64,000 nucleotides of DNA. It comes from Anaerolineae bacterium (GTDB lineage: Bacteria > Chloroflexota > Anaerolineae > Aggregatilineales > JAFGMM01). The stretch is from contig JAOSJO010000001.1 in assembly GCA_027494055.1 (NCBI GenBank), forward strand, positions 496,001 through 560,000, read 5' to 3'. Shown piece after piece: positions 37,179 to 44,049 of the stretch; the stretch's first letter is position 1, and every line of letters starts with the position of its first letter. A model generated the notes under the pieces. That model saw only the letters and a list, made by a program, of their open reading frames with translations. It was not told where the DNA came from and did not search any database. A program made the position numbers and the translations under genes.

Positions 37179-38693
37179 GTGAGGCGCGCCATCGCGGCGC
37201 TGGGCGCTGTGCTGCTCGCTGTGAGTGTGGCGGCGGCGGCCTGGGCGCAGCCCGAAGGCGAGAGTGAAATCTTCCCCCTGGGCCACACCGTGGAGAGCGC
37301 GCTGGGGCAGGGGATACGCTTCCAGTTCGGGTTCACGCTCGGCCCAGTGGCGGACCCCGCGCAGGTTGCGCGCATCGCGCTGACCTGGGAGGCGGGTGGC
37401 CCGGAGACGACCGTCGCCATCGACCTGGCGCGCGACTTCTCCGAGGCGGCGTGGGGCTTCAACGCCGTGTATGACTTCTTCCCGGCGGACCCTGCCGACC
37501 TGCCCCCGCCGATGGCGCAGGTCTTCTATCGATGGGAGGTCACGCTGCGCGACGGGACGCGCGCCGCCGCCAACGGCGAGGCGCGCTACGCGGACGACCG
37601 CTTCGCGTGGCGCTCCGCCGGGAGCGACTGGCTCACGCTGTACGCCTACTCGCCCACGTTGAACCTCCCCCTGCTCATGCAGCGGCTGGAGCCAGTCTTC
37701 GACCTGCTGCGCGAACAGAGGGCGACCGCGCCGGCGTTCCAGGTGGCGCTTTACGAGCCGGGCGACGGCTGGTGCCCGCCCGCGCCCGATCCCACGCCGA
37801 CGCCCGACCCCACGACGCCCACCGCCACGCCGGAGGCGGCGCGCACGCCGACGCCGGCCCCCCTGCCGGCCTGCGACCCGGACGCGGTCGCGCGCGCCTA
37901 TGCCGGCGCGGGCTTCATCGCCGTCATCCGGCCAAACGCGAACCTGGTGTGGCTGGTGGACGAACTCGGCTACCGGATGGCGGAGGCCGCCTGGCGCGAC
38001 GCCTGGGGCGCGGCGACGGTCCCGGCGTGGTTCGCGGCAGGGCTGGCGCAGCTCTACGAAACGTCGCCGCACGCGAGCGCCCTCATCCTGGCGCAGAACG
38101 CAGTCCAGACCAACATGGACTACGCCGCCGCTGCGCTGCAGGCCGCGCCCACGCCGCCGGAGGGCCGCGCGCGCGACCCCTGGTACGCGCAGAGCGTGAG
38201 CCTGATGCTCTACCTGATCGACCAGTACGGCCCGGACGCCCCGGCGCGCGTCGCGCGGGCGATCCCGATGCACCCCACGTTCGACGAGGCGCTGGCCGCC
38301 GCGACCGGGCGCGACACCAGGGCGCACCTTGCGCGGTGGCGGCTGTGGGTCCTCAGCGACGCGGCGGCGGCCATGGGCGCGTGGACGCCGTACAGCCCGC
38401 CCACGCCCGCGCTGACGCTGACGCGCACGCCCACGCCCAGCCTCACACCCCGGCCCACCGGGACGCCCACCGCCACGCTCACGGCCACGCGCTTCGGCGT
38501 GCTGGCGATGACGCCGATCCCGGTCACGCCGTCGGTCACGCCCACCGCCGGCCCGCCGACGAACACGCCGCGCCCGCCCAACACACCCACGCCGGCCGGC
38601 GGCGGGGACAGCGGCGGTGGGGGCGGCGTGTGCCCCGGCGCGGTGGCGCTGTTGCTGCCGGTGGGGGCGCTGGCGCTCCTGCGGCGGAAGTAA
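37179..38693 (+). CDS. Secreted peptidase-MA homologue without zinc ligands, Thr/Pro-stalked, C-terminally anchored
   Basis: 504 residues, intact. Signal peptide MRRAIAALGAVLLAVSVAAA..AWA, a beta domain (VESALGQGIRFQFGFTLGPV), then the peptidase-MA region. The active-site helix reads LVDELGYRMAEA where the neighbour has VPHELSHLVSD, and VPAWFAAGLAQLYE where the neighbour has LPIWLEEGLATYNE. So both histidines and the glutamate ligand are gone while the surrounding pattern is kept: a pseudopeptidase, perhaps binding without cleavage. A Thr/Pro stalk follows, and then GGGGGVCPGAVALLLPVGAL..RRK, the same kind of C-terminal anchor as its neighbour. Probably co-expressed with it. GTG at 37179, the signal peptide's first codon, is the likely start. 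Confidence 0.75.
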   Translation: MRRAIAALGAVLLAVSVAAAAWAQPEGESEIFPLGHTVESALGQGIRFQFGFTLGPVADPAQVARIALTWEAGGPETTVAIDLARDFSEAAWGFNAVYDFFPADPADLPPPMAQVFYRWEVTLRDGTRAAANGEARYADDRFAWRSAGSDWLTLYAYSPTLNLPLLMQRLEPVFDLLREQRATAPAFQVALYEPGDGWCPPAPDPTPTPDPTTPTATPEAARTPTPAPLPACDPDAVARAYAGAGFIAVIRPNANLVWLVDELGYRMAEAAWRDAWGAATVPAWFAAGLAQLYETSPHASALILAQNAVQTNMDYAAAALQAAPTPPEGRARDPWYAQSVSLMLYLIDQYGPDAPARVARAIPMHPTFDEALAAATGRDTRAHLARWRLWVLSDAAAAMGAWTPYSPPTPALTLTRTPTPSLTPRPTGTPTATLTATRFGVLAMTPIPVTPSVTPTAGPPTNTPRPPNTPTPAGGGDSGGGGGVCPGAVALLLPVGALALLRRK

Positions 38694-38769
38694 GGGCGGC
38701 GCAGACCCGGCGCAGCGCGCGCACATCAGGCCCGCCGTTGCGGCGCGCCGGCAACGCAAGGAGAGGCGC

Positions 38770-39658
38770 ATGTTCAGCAGGGCAAAGCGTTTCGTTCGTT
38801 CCAGGCTGGCGAACCTGTTCGAGGACACGGTAAACCAGTCGATGCGGAGGGACGCCAAAGCCGCCCCGGAGACCAAGGTCGCCCAGAAGGCCCTTTTCCA
38901 TTACTACAGCAACCTTCTATCGGGCGGACGGCGCATACCCGCGCTAGACGAGACCGGGTTCCGGGTCTTCTCGCAGTTCGATGAGGATGGCCGGCTGCTC
39001 TTCATCTTCGCCGTGCTTGGCGTTCACACCGGTGTCTTTGTGGACATTGGCGCCGCCGATGGCGTCAACAGCAACTGCGCGAACCTGGCCGTCAATTTCG
39101 GGTGGGATGGCGTCTTCATCGATGCGGATCTCGCCAACGTCGAGCGGGGGCGGAAGTTCTACGCGACGCACCCCGACACCTGGGCCTACCCGCCCCGGTT
39201 CGTCCGCGCCACGGTGACGCGCGAGAACGTCAACGCGCTGTTGGAGGCGGCGGGCGTCGCGGGCGATGTCGATTTCCTGTCCATCGACATTGACGGGAAC
39301 GACTACTGGATTTGGGACGCAATCCACCGCATCACGCCCAAGGTGGTCATGATCGAAACGCACGTCGAGTTCGGTCTGCGCAGCATCGTTGTGCCCTATG
39401 ACGCGGACTACGTCCCTCCGGGGAAGCACCCGCACTATCATGGCGCATCGCCGCCCGCCATGGCGAAGCTGGCCGACAGGAAGGGCTACCGTCTGGTCGG
39501 CGCGAACCAGTATGGATTCAACACCATCTACGTGCGCCGGGGGCTGGGAGGCGGCGCTGCCCGAAGTCAGCGTGGAGAGCGTCCTCGAACACCCACGAAA
39601 CCGGGAACGCCAGCGCCTGTTTGAGGCGATCAAAGACTTCGACTATATCGAGGTCTAG
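38770..39658 (+). CDS. FkbM-family SAM-dependent methyltransferase; frameshift at 39539-39543
   Basis: 295 residues. An N-terminal helical part is followed by SQFDEDGRLLFIFAVLG and the SAM-binding motif FVDIGAADGVNSNCANLAVN, then GVFIDAD, and DFLSIDIDGNDYWIWDAI (motif IV) and VVMIETH. FkbM enzymes O-methylate sugars, lipids or natural products. The G run 39539-39543 has one base too many; removing it replaces a basic nonsense tail with a normal ending that finishes LFEAIKDFDYIEV. ATG at 38770 has AAGGAGAGG upstream. Likely linked to surface glycan decoration, as several glycosyltransferases are in the window. Confidence 0.8.
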
Positions 39659-39715
39659 CCGGCGAGGGGCTTCGTGGAAGTCGCCCATGTCACGGGGCGA
39701 CCCGGCAGCGACGCC

Positions 39716-40693
39716 CTACCCGATCACCTTCTTGAAGCTGATATAGCGCCGCCCCTCTGTGAACCCCACGCGCGCGTAAGCGCTGATCGTCGGCGTGTTG
39801 TTGACATCCACGCTCAGCGTCGTGTACTCCAGGCCCAGGTCGCGGAAGCCGCGCATCGCGGCGTGGAGCAGCGCCGCGGCAACGCCACGCCGACGCCAGT
39901 CCGGGCGCACGGCGATGAGGCCGATCCGCCCCTCGGTGTGGGGGCTGCGCGCGTTCGCCTCCGGGTTGACGTGCGACAACACCGCGCCCACGCCCTCCGC
40001 CGGGTCAACAGCGGCGACGAACGACAGCGGCGCGCAGAAGCTCGCGGCCCCGGTGTAGGTGCGCGCCCAGACCGCCGGTGGGATGGCCTCGCCGGGGCGG
40101 TCGGCGAAGCCTGCGGTCATCGCCTGGCGCATCAGGTCGTCGCGCGCCGGCGTCCAGCCCAGGAGCGCGACCCCCGCCGGCAGCGCCGGTTCGGGGAGGG
40201 GCGCGCTCAGGTCGCGCTGCATGAAGACCTCCGACCAGCGCGGCGCGTACCCATGCTGCGCGAAACGGGCGACCCGGTCGATCTGGTCCGCGTAGCACCA
40301 CACGCTCAGCCAGCGGGGCCGGCCGTCGTCCGGCAGCGCGGCGGCCTTCTGGCGGGCGTGCGCTTCCATCCAGGCAAGCAGAAAATCGATCAACGCCGGG
40401 CGGTCGTGATCCGGGTCCACCTGATGCCACAGGTCGATGCGGTGCTCGCGCGCCGACGCGCGCGGGTCGAGCGCCCAGCCATACGCGACGAGCCGGCCGG
40501 CGGCGTCCCAGGCCGCGATGGAGTCGGCGGCGGGGTCCGCCGGCGCGTCGAAGGCGGCCTCGAAGTCCGCCAGCGGCTCCACCGGGAAGCCGCCCCAGGT
40601 GTAGGCGGCGCGTTCGAGCGCGTGCATGGCCGGCGCGTCCGCACGGCGCAGGGGGCGGAAGGTCAGGGCGGGGATTTTGGGTGTCGGGAGCAC
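39716..40693 (-). CDS. GNAT acetyltransferase with two tandem GNAT folds
   Basis: 325 residues. The N-terminal half (LTFRPLRRADAPAMHALERA) has lost most of the CoA-binding signature. The C-terminal half keeps it: IGLIAVRPDWRRRGVAAALL (V-x-P-xx-R-x-x-G-x-A) and LSVDVNNTPTISAYARVGFT. This is the pseudo-dimer layout of mycothiol-synthase-like and other double-GNAT proteins. Substrate unknown. GTG at 40693 chosen because ATGAGG lies just upstream and the coding pattern begins there; the open frame extends further up without support. Confidence 0.75.
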   Translation of the reverse strand: MLPTPKIPALTFRPLRRADAPAMHALERAAYTWGGFPVEPLADFEAAFDAPADPAADSIAAWDAAGRLVAYGWALDPRASAREHRIDLWHQVDPDHDRPALIDFLLAWMEAHARQKAAALPDDGRPRWLSVWCYADQIDRVARFAQHGYAPRWSEVFMQRDLSAPLPEPALPAGVALLGWTPARDDLMRQAMTAGFADRPGEAIPPAVWARTYTGAASFCAPLSFVAAVDPAEGVGAVLSHVNPEANARSPHTEGRIGLIAVRPDWRRRGVAAALLHAAMRGFRDLGLEYTTLSVDVNNTPTISAYARVGFTEGRRYISFKKVIG

Positions 40694-40950
40694 GTCAACC
40701 TCATGCGGCCGGCCTGGGGGTGCAGCCCGTGCGGGTCCAGGCCCCTGTCTCTTTGATACGTTGCCGTGCCGGAGCTTAGCGCCTTTCAGCGCGAGACGCC
40801 AGCAAAGGATGCTTGCGTGGCCGCGCTGCACGATGGGCGCGTCACTATTGACGATAATCTTGACCACCATAGCCCTATTATATAGAATACCCCACAGGCG
40901 GATGAAGTGGATCATCCCGGCAGACGCGGCAAAGGAGGCGCGCACTTACC

Positions 40951-41805
40951 ATGTTGACCGACCTGGACATCTACCTGTTCGACCTACGCGGCTATCTCCT
41001 TCTGGAAAATGCGCTGAGCGCGGACGAGGTGGCGGCGCTCAACGCGGGGATCGACGCCATCCTGCCCCTGAAGCACGGCGAGTGGTACGGCTACGTTCAC
41101 GGGCATACCTTTGGCGACAGCGAAGGCACGAACCTGCAGCAGGTTTACGAGGCCGGCGCGCCATTTGAGCGCCTTATCGACCACCCCGCGTGGATCGACA
41201 AGGTGAAGCACTTCGTCGGCGGCGAGGGGACCTTCGACTACAACCACGGGCCGCTGTTCATCGACGAGAACTTCGCCAACATCCGGGGACCCGGCGAGGC
41301 CATCGGCCTCCACTCCGGGGGCCACGAAGGAGTGAAGCGGACCCAGTTCCGGGTTCACAATGGCCGGTTCCATTGCGGCCAGATCAACATCCTGATGGCG
41401 CTGACCGACATTGGCCCTGGCGACGGCGCGACGATGGTGATCCCCGGCAGCCACAAGGCCAACTTCGAGCACCCGGACTTCGCCAGGCATCGGATGGGCG
41501 GCGAGGTGGCGTCGGTGGACAACGTGGCCGGCGCGATTGAGGTCCACATGCGGGCGGGCGACGCCCTGCTCTTCGTCGATGCCATCTCGCACGGCTCGGC
41601 GAAGCGCACCAATCCGGGCGAGCGGCGCATCATCGTATGCCGGTACGGGCCGTCGTGGGGCAACTTCCGCCACGGCTACCAGCCCTCGCCCGAACTCCTG
41701 GCCCGCCTGACGCCCGAACGCCGCCAGATCGTGCAGCCGCTGCGGCTGCTGCCGCGCGAACCGCAGAAGGTGCGGGAAGGGGGCAAGGCCGTTACCGCCG
41801 GATAA
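40951..41805 (+). CDS. Phytanoyl-CoA dioxygenase-family (PhyH) protein with an HxG in place of HxD
   Basis: 284 residues, intact. The jelly-roll layout of PhyH is clear: FDLRGYLLLENALSADEVAA at the start, GQINILMALTDIGPGDGATM then VIPGSHKANFEHP in the middle, and the distal His and 2-oxoglutarate Arg in DAISHGSAKRTNPGERRIIV. At the place of the usual first iron motif (WHxD) it has GLHSGGHEG. The HxG form recalls Fe/2OG halogenases, but a whole subgroup of PhyH-like proteins seems to share it, so hydroxylase, halogenase or inactive roles are all open. AAAGGAGG is 12 bases before the ATG, a slightly long spacing. Confidence 0.75.
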   Translation: MLTDLDIYLFDLRGYLLLENALSADEVAALNAGIDAILPLKHGEWYGYVHGHTFGDSEGTNLQQVYEAGAPFERLIDHPAWIDKVKHFVGGEGTFDYNHGPLFIDENFANIRGPGEAIGLHSGGHEGVKRTQFRVHNGRFHCGQINILMALTDIGPGDGATMVIPGSHKANFEHPDFARHRMGGEVASVDNVAGAIEVHMRAGDALLFVDAISHGSAKRTNPGERRIIVCRYGPSWGNFRHGYQPSPELLARLTPERRQIVQPLRLLPREPQKVREGGKAVTAG

Positions 41806-41907
41806 GGGCGTGGCGGGCGTTCCGGGCGGGAGCATCTATTCACGTTGTCCGCTCGGTATCGCACGATTGTGTTTCTTTTCGTAACCTGCCGACTGGGTAG
41901 AACAACA

Positions 41908-41993
41908 CATAGCGTGGTCGCTCCTTTCGGTGCTCTTCTGCTGCCAGATGTAGGGGCGACCCGCCGGGTCGCCCCTACCGCCAGATATGGCGG
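41908..41993. repeat. Partial copy of the MITE-like element at 56978 plus perfect palindrome
   Basis: Starts CATAGCGTGGTC and continues with CTTTCGGTGCTCTTCTGCTG and then CCAGATG, matching the reverse complement of 57005-57092 over ~75 bases. The palindrome GTAGGGGCGACCC-GCC-GGGTCGCCCCTAC occupies 41950-41978, and CCGCCAGATATGGCGG (41978-41993) follows, as at 11117. The right terminal repeat is missing. It occupies the otherwise empty 286-base gap 41806-42091. Confidence 0.65.
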
Positions 41994-42091
41994 TGGATAG
42001 GGGTATAGCGTGCTGTGCCTCTTTTGCCGATTCGGGCGATTGGTGGTATTCGTGGTCTGGAAGCGCCGCCGTCACTCAGGAGCAGAGTCCG

Positions 42092-42879
42092 ATGGGCTTC
42101 GCCATTGACCACGTCGTCATCCTCGTGGATCACCTCGCCGCCGCCATGGCCGACTACGCCGCGCTCGGTTTCACCGTTGTGGAGGGCGGCGCGCACGCCA
42201 CCGGCATGAGCCACAACGCCCTCATCGCGCTGGCCGACGGCAGCTACCTGGAGTTGATCGCGTTCACCGACCCGGCGGCGCGCACATCGCCGAAGCTCTC
42301 GGCCATCGACCGCCGCTTTCTGCGCCGGGGCGAGGGCGGCGAGGGGCTGGTGGGTTGGGCGCTGCTCCCGACCGACATCGCCGCCGACCTGGACGCGGCG
42401 CGCGGGCGCGGCCTCGCGCTTGCGGGGCCGACCCCCGGCGGGCGGACGCGCCCGGATGGCGCGCAGGTGCGGTGGCAGACCGGCGTGCCGGAGACCCTCG
42501 ACCTGCCGTTCCTCTGCGCCGACGTGACGCCGCGCAACATCCGCGTGCCCGACGGCCCGGCGCGCGTGCATCGAACGGCGTGACCGGCGTGGCGCGCCTC
42601 ACCGTGGCGGTGCACGACCTCGACGTGAGCGCGGCGCGCTACCGGGCGCTGCTCGGCGTCGCGCCGGCGGCGGGCGCGGCCGGCCTGAGCTTCCCCCTGG
42701 GCGCGGCGTGGGTCGACCTGGCCGGCGCTGACGCGCACGACGCGGCCCTGAGCGGCCACCTCGCGGCGCGCGGCGACGGCCCTTACGCCCTGAGCCTACA
42801 CACCACAGAAGCCGCGCGCGCGGGCGCGCTCGACCTGGGGCGGACGCACGGCGCACGCCTCGCGCTGGTCGGGGAGTGA
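42092..42879 (+). CDS. VOC/glyoxalase-like domain protein; frameshift at ~42570
   Basis: 262 residues after adding a base near 42570 (joins PARVH to PNGVTGVARLTV). The first half starts MGFAIDHVVILVDHLAAAMA, with ALGFTVVEGGAHATGMSHNA and YLELIAF, the pattern of the glyoxalase-like PF13468 group; the second half (VARLTVAVHDLDVSAARYRA then LLGVAP) is a second VOC module. Such proteins bind a divalent metal and act as dioxygenases, isomerases or binding proteins; nothing here fixes the role. ATG at 42092, CAGGAG 11 bases upstream. Confidence 0.7.
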
Positions 42880-42903
42880 GCACTGTCCCGGCGCGCCAAG
42901 CTG

Positions 42904-42912
42904 TGCTAAAAT
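42904..42912 (+). promoter_or_regulatory. Extended -10 promoter of rsfS
   Basis: TGC-TAAAAT, -10 at 42907-42912, about 100 bases before the rsfS start. Confidence 0.45.
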
Positions 42913-43009
42913 CACCACAACGTATGCCGAATCCTGAACGTCGCCGGGTGGGGCAGGGGCGCGTTCGGCCCCTGTCGCCGGCTTTCACAACTGAGCGGAG
43001 GCAGCGGCC

Positions 43010-43357
43010 CTGGAACCGATAGACTTAGCCCGTTACGTCGTCGCGCTGGTCGAGGACAAGAAGGCGGAGAACATCCTGCTGCTTGACCTGCGCAAGGTGA
43101 CCATCATCGCAGATTTCTTCATCATTTGCAGCGCACAAAGCGACCGGCAACTCAAGACAATTGTCGAGACGGTGTCGGTGGAGACTAAGAGAGAACACGG
43201 CATCCTCCCGCACCACATCGAGGGGGAGGCCGAAAATGGCTGGGTGCTGATTGACTACGGGGTGGTGGTGGTCCACGCCTTCACCCCAGAGACGCGCAGT
43301 TACTACGATCTCGAAGGTTTCTGGCGTGAAGCCACCGTGGTCGTGAGCATTCAGTAG
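43010..43357 (+). CDS. rsfS: Ribosome silencing factor RsfS, apparent CTG start
   Basis: 115 residues, intact, the normal family length. RsfS (YbeB/Iojap) binds ribosomal protein L14 and blocks subunit joining when nutrients are scarce. Visible: IDLARYVVALVEDKKAENIL then LLDLRKVTIIADFFIICSAQ (the (D)xxxTxxADxFVIxSG-type core), and ENGWVLIDYGVVVVHAFTPE then TRSYYDLEGFW at the C-terminus. The family start (MEPxxLAR) corresponds to CTG at 43010, with GGAGG at 42997-43001 spaced 8 bases away. There is no ATG, GTG or TTG between the in-frame stop at 42992 and that point; an ATG at 43097 would cut off 29 conserved residues. Confidence 0.88.
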   Translation: MEPIDLARYVVALVEDKKAENILLLDLRKVTIIADFFIICSAQSDRQLKTIVETVSVETKREHGILPHHIEGEAENGWVLIDYGVVVVHAFTPETRSYYDLEGFWREATVVVSIQ

Positions 43358-43396
43358 AGGCTCAACAATACAGGCAGTGCCCACGCCGCGCCAAGG

Positions 43397-43416
43397 CAGG
43401 GGGCTTAAGCCCCCTG
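43397..43416. repeat. Perfect 20-bp palindrome between convergent rsfS and ndk
   Basis: CAGGGGGCTTAAGCCCCCTG. Could act as a weak bidirectional terminator, but lacks T runs. A related imperfect copy is at 28251. Confidence 0.5.
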
Positions 43417-43469
43417 TCCGCACGAGTTCAACGGTTGACCTCAGTAGAAGCCGCCTGGGCCGGCGGCGC

Positions 43470-43925
43470 TCAGTTTTCCTCGAAAATCCACGCGTCGGTG
43501 CAGCGCTCCCACGTGACGAACTCCTCCGGCGCGAAGAACAGGCCAAGCTCGAACGCGGCAGTCTCCGGGCCGTCAGAGCCGTGCACCAGGTTGCGCCCGA
43601 TGCTGACGCCGAAATCGCCCCGGATGCTGCCCGCGTCGGCATCGAGCGGGTTGGTCTTGCCCATGAGCTTGCGCGCCAGTTGAATCGCATTCAGGCCCTC
43701 CCAGGCCATCACCACGACCGGGGCCGAGGTGATGTACTGGATCAGGCCCTCGTAGAAGCGCTTGCCTTCGTGCACGGCGTAATGCCGCGCCGCCAGCGCC
43801 GGGGTGATCTGCATGAACTTCATCGCCGCCAGGCGCAGGCCCGACCGCTCGAAGCGCGCGATGATCTCGCCGATAAGGCCGCGCTGCACGCCGTCGGGCT
43901 TGATGATGATGAGGGTACGTTCCAC
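43470..43925 (-). CDS. ndk: Nucleoside diphosphate kinase
   Basis: 151 residues, intact. It transfers the gamma phosphate between nucleoside triphosphates through a phosphohistidine. RTLIIIKPDGVQRGLIGEII at the N-terminus, PVVVMAWEGLNAIQLARKLM, and the active-site IGRNLVHGSDGPETAAFELG with His in NLVHGSD. GTG at 43925 is backed by a full AAGGAGGT site. Separate from the acidic-repeat gene upstream by a hairpin. Confidence 0.95.
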   Translation of the reverse strand: MERTLIIIKPDGVQRGLIGEIIARFERSGLRLAAMKFMQITPALAARHYAVHEGKRFYEGLIQYITSAPVVVMAWEGLNAIQLARKLMGKTNPLDADAGSIRGDFGVSIGRNLVHGSDGPETAAFELGLFFAPEEFVTWERCTDAWIFEEN

Positions 43926-43988
43926 GGGACCTCCTTGAACGGTTGGGGAAGATTGGGGCACTCACGCGCGCCCGGATACACAATCATC

Positions 43989-44019
43989 GGGGCACAGCGC
44001 GCGTGGCGACCTGTGCCCC
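43989..44019 (-). terminator. Strong hairpin after the acidic repeat/TPR gene
   Basis: GGGGCACAG (43989-43997) pairs perfectly with CTGTGCCCC (44011-44019). No T run, so either an imperfect terminator or an mRNA 3' end stabiliser between this gene and ndk. Confidence 0.4.
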
Positions 44020-44049
44020 GGATCGGACCTGTGAAAGCTGCGGCTGCGC

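Noticed and set aside
43397..43416. Operator site for a regulator
   Set aside because: The palindrome lies between two convergent gene ends and has a relative at 28251, so a repeat or weak terminator is more likely.
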